The notes under the pieces were generated by a model, which worked only from the letters and a program-made list of their open reading frames with translations, searched no databases and was not told the origin of the DNA. A program made the translations under genes and the position numbers. DNA of 64,000 nucleotides from Holothuria scabra (Eukaryota; Echinodermata; Holothuroidea; Aspidochirotida; Holothuriidae): assembly GCA_037179385.1 (NCBI GenBank), contig CM074187.1, positions 4,278,001-4,342,000 on the forward strand. The letters are read 5' to 3'. Positions 23,401 to 38,400 of the stretch are shown one piece after another; position 1 is the first letter of the stretch; each line of letters starts with the position of its first letter.

Positions 23401-26400
23401 ACACAATGTTTATCGTTTATCGTTGTAGACATGATAACAAACTTCTTCGTCAATATTAATTCTTTTTCATACATTGAGAGCAGATGTTTCATATATTAAA
23501 AACATATAAATGTATTGAGGAGGGACATATTATATACATTTAAAGGACACCTGTTAAAGGTATGTCACTCCTAGCCACTTTTTACGCATTCATATCTATT
23601 TCAGTGAATTTGAATATCATTACATTGTGTTTTGTGACCTTTAAGCATCACTAGGCGTAGTAATTTTATTGATCGTGAGTCAATAGCAAAATTAGTTCGA
23701 TATATTGCGTCCCAGCTTCATATATGATTGACTGCACCGTTTTATATACTTCGTTGCGCTTCGGATATGGGACATATTGGATCAAGTCGCTTTCTCAAGA
23801 GCTTTCTCATTTTTTTATTCTAATAATTATTCTATCGAAGCATGTTACCAGAATGAGCCATTGCATACATAAAGCCAATCTTTTTCCGAGGGGATTTAAG
23901 AAATTAAATTGAAACAAATTAATCCACACTTCAAGCTAGTTTTCTGTTCATTTGCAGAGGCTTCCTTGCCTACAACCATTTACCCTGACTCTGATATGAG
24001 AATAGAGACATTTGAAAATGACTGCTTTGAATTCTACATTTTCATTAGTCAGGAACAGACCGCGTCTTCCGATATCGGTAAGTTTTTATATTTTTCTGCT
24101 AATTTTTGAATTGTTTGTCTCTTTCGTCTATCTGTTTAATTGTTTGGTTTAGTTTGTTTGTTGCTGTTTTTATTTTGTTTTTTGCTTGCTTGCTTGATTT
24201 ATTTATTGATCTTATGTTCGCAGTGTTCAGTTTAGCTGTTATGTCTCAATAAGCTTCATTTGTGAGCAGCTACTGGCGACGGAAGCGGGGGAACGGGGGA
24301 CACGCCCCCCCCCCCCCCAAAAAAAAAAAATCAGAGAAGAAGTAAAAGAAACTTGGGAGCCTTGAACCAATTCAAAGTTGAGACTATAGTTAACCCACCA
24401 CCGAACAGAGCAGCCGAAATTGACTTAGCCTATGTTCTGCCATTGTTTGGCTGATTATTGTCACGGTCCCCTGCGACCATGCTCTATGCCTGTGACCTAG
24501 TATTTGGCTACAAATCATTACAAGAATCTGGCAACCTCGCCCGGTCCGCAAACCAGGTGTATGTAGTATATCACTTGTCTAGTGAAACCGAACCTTTACT
24601 GTACTAGTATTTTCCCTCCGCGAGAAGTGAAGCATTGCCATTGCCATTACGTGAACGAACAGTTGACCAGTATTCACTCATCATACGTGAGTCATTCACT
24701 TACAGTAGGCTATTTCCACTACATTTGTTCATCCAATGTAATGTTGCGTAATTGATGTCACATGCTTAGCTGCTTAGGCTTATGTCGTTGCGTTATATCT
24801 ATGGGAAAATCGCCGAATGGTAGCTCCGTTCGCATGACGTGTGTGTACGTACATGACCGTCCGGTTGGAAGAGTAAGCTACCTCGGTATTATACCGAGCT
24901 AGCTTACACATTGTTCAGAAGTTCGGATTCATCCTGATCAGATAGGTCTGCATAGGCAGATTCAGACTGATTCCAAGATAAATATTAATGAATTTACACC
25001 AGATTGAATGTTAAAATGAATCCCGGTGAAAGTACAAGAATTTCAAGAAATAGAACTTCAATTAAAATACAAAATCAAAACAAACTTACAGGTGCAGTAC
25101 CAAACAAAGGGCGAGTACAGGGGGGGGGCAACTGATTTTCGAGTAGTTAGGTAACTGCGCCTCTTTTCCTTTGGATCTGAAAAATGATTTTAACAAAACC
25201 AAAATTACAAACATAACAACGCAACTGTTGATGTCCAAGAAATAGCCTATAGGCTATCTGTGAACGCAAATGTTTCGCACATTTTTGTTCATTGGATTCA
25301 CCGTAAAATGTTCCAAAAACGGCTTAGATTGCACGAGAGAGCTTGTAGAATCTCAGAGCTTCCAGGGCCCTAAGGTGGGCCCTGGACCCACGCCAGTGGG
25401 GCTTCGCGCTCGTGATTTGCGCTACGCGCACATAGGGTTCGTTTCACCGGTCCAACCATTCTATCTTGTTCACTGATTGTCCCCCCCCCCTAAATTTTTA
25501 TGCTTTCGCCGCCACTGTGAGCAGCTGTTGATGTATACGGAATATTATTTCCGATTGTAAAATCTTTGTTCTTGGACAGTCTCTGAGTGATTTTTAAAGT
25601 TTCGACAAAGGAACAGCTGCTAATTCTTCAACTCCTGCTGAAGAATCAAGGTAAAGTATTCACGTAGCTCTTTGTATGTTCATTGTTCTTGCAGTTGCTC
25701 CAAAATGGAAGTTGCTAGGGAGTTGTCTAGCCTCGGTAACTCCCTGTCTGTAGTGACTTCTTTTAGTATAGCCTACAGTCCTTGTACTTCTATGCTTCGT
25801 TGAACAGTTTTTAATAACCGGACTTACCTGTTCTATTTCTTGAATAGGGCTTACCTGTTCTATTACTTGCATAGGTATTAAAGTAGTTCGACTAATTCTT
25901 TCAGGGCATCCTTTAAAAGGACCCCAAACGTCATTGTTTGAGGTTTAGTCAATGAGAGAGACTAAGTCTACCTTAGTCTTAATAGGCATAACTGTTTGAC
26001 CAGGGAGGTCTAATAACACCTCCCTACTTTGACTGCCAACAAGTTACAAACACAGATACTCTAGATTATATACGTAGCACGTACTGTACTGAGAGTGTTT
26101 TGATTATATACTGGTCTTATGAAGTCACCAAGAAACAATAAACTGAGGTTGTGTCTGAGTTGGGATGAGCTTTAGACAATTTTGGAGGGGCTTAAGTAAG
26201 AAGGTTAGGAAACTTGGCACTGTTTGAGCTGAGATGATTAGGACCTCTAAAAGGTAAGAACATGCTCCCAGCTTATCTTGAAGGAACAGCTAAATCTCTC
26301 ACCTTTTTATTTCTCTTCAGAGAATCTTTCATAAAATTTTTAATTCAATATTGTTTACCGGTATTCAAAGGAGTCACGTATTTCCTCCAAGTGAATTTCA

Positions 26401-29400
26401 CCATTGATGTGGAAAAATATTGTCACATGATTCTCTCGAGCAGAGTCAATTACAAAATAGGATAGTCTTATGTAATAATTCAAATTGTGGTGTCTGCATC
26501 TCTCCTTAAAACGAGGCTTGATTTCAAAAAATGTTTTCAGCGAAAAAGATTTTTAAAAAGTGAAAGATGGTTTGATCATTCAAAATCACGATTGGAAAAT
26601 GTGAAATATGGTTTATACCAAACCCATCCAATTTTTGGAGATATTTGGCTCTTGCTATATTTAAATCACTCTGTTCATCTTGGGTGAACTGTATTTTATA
26701 GCCTACACGTTGGTGCATGATGTGTCATAAATAAGACATTTTTTTTCAAATGGACCAACAGGCTTTTAAACTTGGCTAACCTATAGGCCTATGGAAGGGA
26801 GGGAGTTTTTACTAAACGCACCTATATGCACCGGCATATGGGCTGGGGACAGGGTAACAAACGCCTCTCCTCCATTCATGTTTTTCGGGCAGCGATGCAC
26901 TTTATCGGGAAGAGGGAAAACCTTTGTTGCAAACTGAAAACGCAAAACCTCAAAATAACCACAGGCCCTATTGAACTATAACAAACCTAGGAAATACCAG
27001 TTCCATCCTGGCTGTCTGAAACGTTGAAATTTTTCACATTTTTTCCGGACGCTCCGCTTTGACAGTTTTTCGATCAGGGTGACAATTTTCGTACAAAGAA
27101 TCCTCTTTCTCCCATTTGGCAATGAAGTTTATACAACATATTGTTAAATTGCACTGTTTCCGAACGTTCTTCTATTCCATTTCCAATTTTGAACTTTTGG
27201 GTGTGTCATCATTTGCGGAAATTCGGGCAAATGCTGTTATATTTCGGGCAGAAATGGTCTCTCCCCAAAGCAGAAGTGAGTTCTTACGGTATTTGCCTGT
27301 AAATGGCCTTGAACAACATCAAATAAGTGACTAAGGATTCGAAAAAATGTTAGTATCATCAAAATTGCCTTTTCCAGTTCTGGTCCACTAGTGCCGCAGC
27401 ATAAAAACAGAATGTCTTAAGTAGCTTTAAATATTGCCCAATATTATGCCTATAATTGTGGGTTACTTAAGATTGCTACTCTATGAAGTCGGATACCCTT
27501 AAAAATAACTTATTTAAAGATTATTTCTGTCATTTTATGGGAACGTGGAGACGTTATTTAGACTTTTTCTCTCCTCCCATTAGAAAATTGATATGAACAA
27601 CCCTGAGTTCATTTGTTAGTTTCAGCCCCAAAAATAAACGATTTCTAAAGCCTCCCCAGTCCCCACCAACAAATACCTTTCCTGGCTGTGGGCGATTTGG
27701 TGATTAAGCCATTTTTACTTGATATCATTTGAAAATGAAGCACGTGCAACCAGTAGGTATTACCATCCAGAAGACAGTACTTTGACTTGAACTTTACGCG
27801 CCGTTGGATCCGATCAAAAAAAGGTCCTTTTAGATGTGTCACCTAAAGGCTTACATTCATCACCCAGACAGACCCTAATGTTTAATTAGCACATTCTCAG
27901 TGCATGGTGCGTCATATGAGCTGTTCTATACTGTTTGAATTTGGGGTGAATCAAAGACAGGGGCGAATTTGGAGGGCGCACTCCGGCTCCTAATATATCC
28001 CACGGTTAAATGTTTTACTTTCGTTGATAGGTCAGCTTGGCTTGTTGTTTGAACATCATTAAGTATTGTCATGGAATTGTTACAAAATACTGACAACCCC
28101 AAAGTACACAGTTTCATCCTGGCAAACACAACACGTTGTTAAAGATTCTTAAAATATTAAAATGGGTTTAATAACATGTTTCAGATAAACTACTGATATT
28201 TTTAAGGTCCAAACCATAGGCGAACAAAACAGGGGTACAGATTTGGGTCCTCATTCGATCACACATGAAAATTAAATTTTTGCTTGAACTTCCTCTTTAC
28301 ACATTAGACGGGAGGGTGTACAGGTGTATAAATAGCTGCACCGCTTCACCGCCACGGGACATTTAGGTGCCCTGGGATCAGGGAGCTGCTCGGATCAATG
28401 ATTGACCCTAAATATAAATTTGTTCAAGGAATTTAGACGACGTTAACTTGTGGCAGTTGTGAGGTGTAAATAAACAGAGAAAATGAATTCGGTTGACGGC
28501 TTTTTTGTTAAAACCATGTGAAGTATATCTGTTCTTTTCATCCAGTCTAGAATGGAGCCATACATGATAGACCAATGATGTAAATGGTCTGAGGGCCGGA
28601 AGGTTGGTCAGTTAAAGGCAGTCATTCGTCACCCCAAACTACAATTTCAGTGTACATATATCAGAACTCTCAATTGGCACAGCTCTTTGATTGGCATCAC
28701 ATTCAAACAATGCATCATAGCTAAATTACACAGCATGGGCACGGAGAGTGTCTTGGTTACACACTACGGACTTGCATGGCCACTGGGACAAGCCATGAAG
28801 CAATAAACTAGGATTGAGTCTGGATAAAGATGAGTTTTAGATAAATGTGGGAGGGGCCAGAAGTAAGTAGGTTGGGAGGATTGGAACTGTTTGGGATGAT
28901 GAAAATATGCCTTCAAGTGCTGTCCTTTAGTGGATGTAGCTTCCTTTGGAAGCAGTTTCATTGTTTGGTTTCATTCAACGGCTGTTTGACGGAGAGTCGG
29001 GAGAACTTTAGAAAAAGAAAAAATGAATTCAAACGGGTTCGGAAACGTCATTTCCGGAGATATGGGAGGCTATTTCACCATAAAGACTTCCTCTGCGCTC
29101 GCGACTGATGACTGTGGCACCCCGCTTAAAATAGTGCACGTCTTGTCATAAAATATGCCAATATGCGACTCCTACTTATAAGAAAATTGTGTAAAACGTG
29201 CCAAAAGTTTTGCCCTAAAATGACAGTAGCTCATTTTATCTCGTTATTTATTGATCTTTCGGCAATTTTCTCATCTGTTATTGAAGTGAACATCTTCCTG
29301 CAAAAAAAAAACCTGCAAAAAATACTTAAACTGGGGATTAGTTCTACTTACAAGCATGGGAAACGCTACTTCTGAGGTTGTCTGAGGGGCTGCAATTTTC

Positions 29401-32400
29401 AAAATTTCCTGTACCCTGCAACCGTTAAACCTCCGCCTAGATAGTCTTTCTAGCAGGATAAAAAAGTGTACATGAGCCACAGGCTGAATTCGCCCTTGGT
29501 CGGTCCTCTTAAACACTGGAAACATCTATCTCCATAGTCAAGATATAAAATCTTGAAATTTATTCACTCAACTGAAAATGGTACATTGCGCAGTAATTTG
29601 TGATGTCATTGTTGTACTACTGAAATTACAATCTTTGTATTTCCTTGTTTTTCTGAAAGTTACTGCACCTTCTACCAAGGTGTGATAGCACTTTTACTCT
29701 AATGGGGTGATGTAATTAATTAAGCCCTCTCTGTTCAACATGCTGTGCAAGCACACAGGAAGTGTTCGAGGTCATAAAAGCATTTTTAATTTTAAAGAGA
29801 AACAAGGCAGGTTATGTGAGTTGTTCAACAAGAAAGTTACCAATTATTTTGCCAAGTGAATAAACTTCAACATTTTACATCTCAGCTCAGGAATGTGCTG
29901 TGAAGATGGGAGTTGGACTTTACGAATTCACCTTTAATGCTCTTTATTATACATTTTTGAATCTTTTGACCCAAGGTACACTTTAATAAATATTTCTTTC
30001 CAATAATTTTCAGATTACGACGTCGATGACGTAACGAATACTTTAAGTACATCTGGTACCTGCAGTATCCAACCTGGAGATATCTTTGTGACATGTGTTC
30101 AAGACGTCACAAGTACAAGTGGTCTGGGAACTGGCGGGAAAAACGTAGATGTATCCTTACAAGCAGCAAGTATGAGTGGAACGATAGCCGCTTCTGCGAA
30201 TGCGTACTACTCCGTAGTCGATAGCACAAGTATGAAATTCTTACTTATCGCTTTCTTACAGATAACTAGTACTTTGTTGAAACGCATTGCCTTCGATTTC
30301 ATTTCAATGTGTGCTCTTATTGATTTCTTGATTCTTTTCCCTTTTTACTGCCAAGATTGTCATTCGTGACACAAAATGGAAGCTTAACCTAGATATAATG
30401 CTAACAAGATTGCCGATATAAAATTGTGTCGACATAAATGGAATCACTTTCAAATTACACGTTGTGATAAAGTTGCAGTTATCAACCAATGCAACTGCGG
30501 TGACGTCATATAAAAAGAGAATCATAGTCACCCAAAATAAGTTAATATAGTGATTTGTTTAATACCGTACTGCATTCTAGATAAACCTCCTATAATAAAC
30601 TAAGTATTTAATACATAAGTGCAGGACTGCTCAATGTAATTCTGTAAAGATTAGAGAAAAATGGATCTTTCTTCAGTAAATGTGATATATTAAAAGTGTA
30701 ATTTCTTCAGAGCTTACAAAGCCGTTATTAATATTTTTTCCACAGTGGATAGCAGCACTGACCTCTTCTTCTTCCAGGGGTTGAAGGTTGTTGAAGAAAG
30801 TGTTGGCACAGTTGAAATTAAAATAGCCTTCCCGACGCCTATCGATGTACCTGGAACGATAGGTTAGCTGATAGAAATGTCATTTTCTTTCAATGTCTCA
30901 TACCTGGTATTGTTTAACTTTAAGATTGCATATTGTTCAAATTGTGTTGAGACAATTTAACTCATTTTGTGATTTAGTTTAAATTCAAATATGGTGAATT
31001 TATTCTGTAGCAATCTGTAAAGAAACCAATGAATTTGACAATCATGTTGTGAATTTTCATATTTTCACACTTTTAAAATTGAAATTGTCTTGGCTCTCAT
31101 TTTATTTCCGAGAACCTCTTTAATCTTTGCACACGTAAACTAAAATAAGAAGTCTTTCTGTTAGGATTTCATTGTTATATAGAGGTGCTCGTATTCCCCT
31201 TTAAATCAGTCCGGCAATGCTTCAATACTTTAGATCAACGTTTCGAATTGTTCGAGTTATTTATTGGCTAAATGAATAATTAAATCTGTTGACCAAGCTT
31301 CAGCTCACACCTTTTTCGTACGCCCGCACCGGGTGAAGAAGCTGCATATAGTGGTAGTTGTATGTTCGGAAAGGGTCTGTCAAGACTGAAGTTGAATTTC
31401 ATGGTAAACTGACCAGAGTTAGATCAATTCTTTACTCAGAGTTGGAAGTGGAACCAGAAAATCTTAGTTCTTACATAGTATCACCACTTATCATTGACGT
31501 AAACCCTGGGAACGTCGTTGCTACAGCAACAGTCACAGTTATAGATGACACCGTCGACGAAGGGATCATGGAGAGTTTCCGGATTAAAATATTAACTTCG
31601 ACAGAAATAACCAACCAGCCATCTGTGAAAGCTCAGAATGAAGGCATGCTCTTTGTTATTGTGGATGACGATATTGGTAAGATAAGAAGAATTCGTTTTT
31701 CTATCACGTCTTTTTATGCAAACTGAATTATTCAAATGAAGGTGCTCGGTGCAATTCACGTTTATTTTTTTCTTTGTTTCTATCAGCAATTTAAATCAAA
31801 TTACACTAAGTATGCTTTGGAGGTTTGCTATTTAAATATTTAAATTCAGTACTCAGTTCAAAATTGCTCGCTATTATTGCAAACTGCACACTAAAAAGGT
31901 GTTTAGGAATTCAACGCTTCCACTTCCTGTTCATGTTTAAATGCAAAATATGCGTTTTTTCTTAAAAATTCCGTTTTAAAACACGTTTAATTCCTGAACC
32001 TGTGGTTTTCAAATGCTTAACATGTTAAGAATCTAAACGTGTTTTCAAAGTGGAGACAAAAAAGTGTCTAATTCCAAAACACGTGTTTTAGAGTGTGGTA
32101 ATGCTAAACGTAGATGAAGAAAACCTACATTTGTACACTTTTGCTAATTTGTTGTACAGGGTATAAATATATTTATTTAACAGTAATAAAATATGCAACT
32201 TTCCTTTAATTCAAATTTTCCTATCACCTGAATAGCAATCTCAATTCAATATTGGAGTACCTATATGCGAGTTCTAATGGGGCCTCCATCTCGAGGTCGC
32301 AGAAGATGGCAAAAGGGGCGCGAGAACTCGAAAGCCGCATGATGAGCAGCCTACTAATGGTAGCAACAGACATATCACACCCTTGTACCGTGGTGCCCTT

Positions 32401-35400
32401 TTACTATCGCTATGTTATCCTACGTTTTGATCAAGAACAGCAGCCTGTCAAATGAATGAGGGTCCCATGTCTTGATAAGAACATCTTTTAGACCTAAATG
32501 CAAAGCCCTGAAATCGTTCCTCGTTGTGCAGTCAAGTTAATGCCTTCTTTTCTTCGTTATCGAGTTTCATTCTGTAGAATAAAAACATTGCAAAGTTTAA
32601 TATGAAACAGTTACGTATTATTCCGTAACGGTTTGCGAAAGAGGCTAACATGATCAAATCCATTCCGCGTCCCCCAGGCTCTCCATGCAATGGAATTTTT
32701 TCTGGGATGGATAAAATCATGGTTATCATTCATCTCATGCTTGTGTTGCGTGAGAAACATCTGGCGTCAAACTATAAGGCAACTGACACATTATTTTCAG
32801 TACCCAGGTAATTGGAGGTGGATCACTATTTCAAAATCAACACTTTTTTTTTTAATTTTCCGACAAAATATAAAATAATCCATTCTTAAATTATTTCACT
32901 TCTCTTAAATTTTTATTGCACTGGTTTAAAGGTAGTGTGACATGTCAGCAATAAAAATATGCATGTTTTACTTGGCAGTTAAGGAGTACACATTCCTATG
33001 CAAACATCCGTTGGAATTACGCCAATATCTTTCAGGGTCCTCGAGATATACCCCCCCCCCCTAAAGTTTGGATGTTTCTGAAGAAACCTATTGCTTATGC
33101 AAAAATAATGATGAAGAATGTTGCGCAATGTTGACATTTCTTTTGTTTTTCCTATATTAATTATCTCCTAATTACTTATCAGATAGTTTACAGTTTGTAA
33201 TTGATACTGATGATATACAAGGATACCATTCACACTTCCAAAATAAACCCCATTGATACACCAATGTTACAGTTGTTATTAAAATGGAGATTGGAAAAAC
33301 AAAGGATAACATTAGCCATATTTGGCATGTCCCTCCCATGACATCACAAGATTTACATGTTGAGCTCATGTTTCTGCACGATAAACTGCAAATCAGAAAT
33401 TATCACGTAAAATGGTAAATTTTGGATGGATAGTGATGGATTGCGACTATTTTCTCGGTTTTTACACTGTTAAAAATTTCTCTGTAAAATTTACATAATT
33501 TTTATGACAAACTTTTTTCCAACCAAATAATGTTTTTTTTTACAGCCAGACTGTAATCATGAAAAAACATTAAGTGTTTGTTTTTTCTTTACAGTTTTTG
33601 CATGTAAATTAGTTTACAAATGTCTACTGTAAAATCGAATTACAGAATTGTTCTGTTTTTTTCTTTTTTCCTTAATTTTACGTGAATTTACAGCCTACTG
33701 TTTTCATTCTCGGCGTTTTAATATTTATTATAATATCGCTTTTTTTCCTTTCATATGTTATTACGTAACATACACTTCACCATTACGTAGATCAGGTATT
33801 TGCTTATCAACGTAATGTGTCGTTACGAAGTTATTTTCATTCAAAACACAATGAGGATACTTTGTTATCACATTGTTGTCCAGTAGACTGCTATCTCTAG
33901 GAACTTTGTAATTGGAAAGTCACATTTTTTGTACAATATAATAATTGTTTTTAAAATAAATATGACAAAGGATGCAAATACATTGGTTGCAAACATTTCC
34001 AGACAAGGTAAACAATAAGTTTATCACTTCCTGATTAAAAAACGCCAAAAAAGATATTATTCAAAGCAACAGCAATCCTTTTGTTAGGAAAATGCCTACA
34101 AAATAAGCTCCACCCATTTATGCAAAATGAGATATACGTCATAAAGTGGTAAATTTACAGACTCTTTCAAGTAAATTTGTGAAACGTTTTTAATTCGATC
34201 AAGTGCATGAGCGCCTGTGGCGATGAGTTGACATCAGTATACCAATTGTCAGTATAATAAATGTAAGTTAATTTTCAAATAGGCCATAAATTTGCCAAAA
34301 ATGTTTTCTTTTTTAACTGAAACTTCGCAGAACGATGCATGTTATATATTGAAAATTTTCTGGCTATTTCTTATTTGTTTGTTTGTTTGGGCTTATTTTT
34401 GTTTCTTTTTCAGCTTAAAAACAAAATGAATGTTTGTTAAATGACAGTATATTTATGTGAAATCAGAAAAATACAAAATTCTGTTAAAATTTCTGTAAAT
34501 TTACAGAAAAATTTTTACAAAGCAGTAAAATTTGGTTAAAAAAACAGACAGAAATGGTTTTTCAAATAAACAGAAAATACATGTTAAACAACCTTTTTTT
34601 TATTGTAGCAATAAAAAGTTTCTGTAAAGATACAGAATATCTCTATTAAAAGTAAAATACAAAAAGTTTAAGTTAAAAAAAGTCTGTAAATTTACAGAAA
34701 TTTTTAACAGTGTAGTGCTTTTTACATTGAATACCCAATTTGTTCATTTTCATGTCACACAACCTTTAAGCTATATTTCCTATGAATCAACTGTCCAATG
34801 ATATATTTTTTCTTTCAATGTATATCTAGTAAAACAAAATTTAAAACTCGGTATCTTTCAGCCTCCGTTGAAATCCCTGATAGGGACGTCTGTCTGACTG
34901 AGGGCGATGATTGTTACGACCTATCTTTAAACTTTGATTCCCCAGTGGGTCTGTCTCAAAGAGGAGGTAAATGGCTTGAACTATTAGATATCAGAGCAAC
35001 AGTCTTCTTTAATAACTATTTTTAAAACAGTTTTAAACAATCTTAAGAAGTTGCTTCAAATAAAATGAAATGCACAATTGATGTAAAGGTTCATTAATGT
35101 TTGATTTCATTGGTTACAGTAAATGGTGTAATCTTGTTCTTATTGAAGAGAACTAGTGAAGTTTACTTTGGATTTGTCTAATTTGTCATGGTTAAACCAG
35201 GTACTAACTCTGAGAGTGCTTATTTGACAAAATTTTCTCAAGTTGTTCAAAATTAATTCTTTTGACTTTGTCAGGTATTTGACCAGATTCTTGTTCTTTG
35301 TCCAGCCATAAGTATTTGTTTTAGGGATTAAGTATTACACCACAAAGACTAAGTAATAATGAAACTTGAAATAGTAAATATTTAAAAAAAATTAAAATAT

Positions 35401-38400
35401 GAAAAGGTATTACCATACGGCGTAGGCCTTTGACTTACAAAACATGGTATTCAGGTTTTAGATAGATGTCAAGCATCTTAACAATATGAGAATATGAGAC
35501 TTCAAAATCCAAATTTTCATCATGCCAAAAACCCTTTTAATGTTTTGCAGACTGGTTCGTATGTGATGCATCTGGGTCACGAGTCATGGACTCTAGAGAT
35601 ATCGTCCCCATGTGCACATACGAGATCCCGACTCATAGTTGTAGTACAGGTCTTTGCTTCTGTATATTCGATGATTTGGTCCCGGAAGACACAGAGGACT
35701 TTTTCATTGTTCACGTGCCACCTGAATTGTCGCAGATAACTTCTCAGTTAGTACGAGTGAGAATTCTAGATGATGACTCCTCCAATAACGGTAAGATTGC
35801 TGATGAATCCAAGTTTAAAGGGATCATCTGCTCTCTAAAAGCAACGGGGCTAAATTCAACCAGGATCGGTGTTCTATTTGCTCCAACACAATCATGGTTA
35901 AGATTCTTAGTTAAACTAAATCAAATCCTAGTTACCTGGCTACTTCAACCAGAATTTGGATTAGTTTAACCAGCATTTGATGGAAAATTTAACCATTTTT
36001 ATGTTGGAGTAAATAGAAGACCGATCCCAGGTTAAATTTAACCCGAGGGTTTTTAAGGTGTGGTATTAGACTAAACATGTAAGGTAATCTTTTTTCTCAA
36101 ACCCATCATTCAGATCTCGATCTAGTATAAAAAGGACAACTGTCCGACTTCTTAGGCAGTCAGTTCTCATGACAGGAACTGTTAGTAACGGCGAACTGTA
36201 GGTATATTGGGTGCCTAAGGACAGAAAGTTGAAAAGGCTTCCATATAACGGTCAATATTATGGCCAGTTAATTGATGTCAGTTAATTGATATAAAAAAAA
36301 ATTGACGAAAAAATCATCGTGTGTGGGGGACATTGAGGGCGAGTATACTAAAACAATTTTATTGAAGCATCTATTGACGGATCAAAGTTCCTTTGATATT
36401 TATGGACGGCTCTTCATTTTTTTCGACCTCTTTTTTGCTCTTTTTATGGTCAGATGGTTTGGGGTAGGGCAGTAACTAAATATCGATGAATTCTTTCATG
36501 GCAAACAATTTATTAGAATGAAAATTGACAGTAAAGTTGGAAAACATTGATCGTTTGTGAGAAACGACAATTAATTGACATTAATAAATTTACATCAATT
36601 AACGAATAAATGATCATTTACAGGGTCTTAATATACTCTCTAACAATTCCCTGCTTAGGATGTCATTTGTCACGCTGGCACACAAATTCCATGGTATTGT
36701 TTGCAGGTTTGGTGAGGATATCCTATTTTAACAGTGGTTGATGTCAGCCTGTTTGCTTGATGTCTAAGTATATGTCATTGTTTCCCTAAACCAGCTCTTC
36801 TACAGTCGCTCAATCTGCATCATGCTTAAACAATGAATGGAAAGGTAGGACATTTTAAGGAAGGGAAATAACTATAGTAACACATTTGCAGAGCCTATCA
36901 GCAGTTCAGGAGATAACGCTTTCGGGGGACTATTTTACCATGGATGGCGCCATTTTCAAAACAAACATCTCCCATGAGACATTGCGATCCTATCGCTTAA
37001 ATACAACGGAGACGGACGTTCACCTTCCAATTTTCATAGATTTTATGGAAGAGAAATTCGGACTAATTCTTTGTTGGTAGTGGAACAAAAAGGCTTAGTC
37101 CTGTTTGAGTATTCACCACGCCGATTTTGGGAAATCGAGCAAATTTGCCACGTTCTTTGTTATGAGCTCGACTATAGACTCCATAGAGCCGCAGGTTTTG
37201 TGCACTATGTGCCACATAACGGTGCGCAAGTGGGTGTTGTCAGCACCTATGTTTGTAAATACGTTATTGAAGGTCTCGTGCGGTTTCGCACTCTGTCTGA
37301 TCTATTACCTCACATTTGACTGCACTCATTTTCATTAAACAAATCCATGACTTTGAAGAGGTAGATACTAATTACTCATAAATATTCATACCGTTGAGAC
37401 AGGCAAATGTCCCCCCGATCTGGAGAACACCCATTTTCCCTCGAAAGGTGTTATTTCCCGAACTGTTCAGGGAAGCTAATTTACCAGACAGGGGCAAAAA
37501 GCCTTGCAACCAGAAATGATCTTAACCGGAACATTTAAGATCTTTTTTCTTTTCAATATGAAGTGAACTTAATTTGTTGCTTTCATATGTCGGGAACTAC
37601 CAACTACCTATAATTGTGTAAACTAACTGAATAAGCTTGGTGACGTCAGACGACACATCTAAAAATGATTTTATGTGCGTCCGCTTCAAATTGTTAAATC
37701 TAAACTTTTATCTGATAGATCAAGCCACAATTGATTCCATAACTACATCAGCGACGGGGTTGACAGAGGACGGATCTTCATTTATGATTACAATCACCGC
37801 AAGCGTAGCAATAACCGGTACCGTTGGTAAGCTTCTAAATTACACTTCATCACTTTATTAGCTAACAAAATTAGAGAAACTATGCAAAAAAAACTTTGTT
37901 TACTTTTTCTTTTCTCCTTAGAACTAGTAGCCATAGCTGGTACCGCTGAATTCGGTGTGGACTATCAATTTGATGGAGGTGGCGCTGTTTTCAATAACGA
38001 AATGTCTCAAACTATCACTTTTGACATAATTAACGATAATGAGTACGAAGTGATGGAAACGGTCACTCTTATTCCCTTTATGTCTCCAGTTCAAATCAGT
38101 GCTTCGGTTACTGATCTCGTTATATCATGGACAGATGATGATTTTGGTAAGCTATATCGAATTAAGTTTGGCGTCATGAAAATCTTTTCATGAGAGGTCT
38201 AGGTCCAATAAGAAAGCTCATCCAAACCTTGACTAACTTTACGTACTTAAATGTGACGTCGACATGCTTTCAAGTTACAGATTGTACTTCTGCAAAACCC
38301 CTACAGTTAGATGAGTGTTCGTGAGTTATGGAGTAATACCTGCACTTTAACTGGAATATTCCTCCCTCCCCCACCCCTCAAAAAAAAAAAAAAAACATTT

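Larger units (their letters stand above)
24078..30013. other. Long intron between exons 3 and 4
   Basis: 5.9 kb without a supported exon. Holds a C/A junction (about 24304-24330), a 35-bp palindrome (24873-24907), a gggccctggacccacgccag repeat patch (25380-25440), family X copies (26130-26470, 28612-28905), family Y fragments (about 27000-27080, 29020-29160, 29350-29463) and a family Z copy (29556-29860). Confidence 0.6.

Noticed and set aside
31404..31439. 36-nt in-frame gt..ag segment inside exon 6
   Set aside because: Too short for a metazoan spliceosomal intron; the reading through it fits a longer Calx-beta loop.
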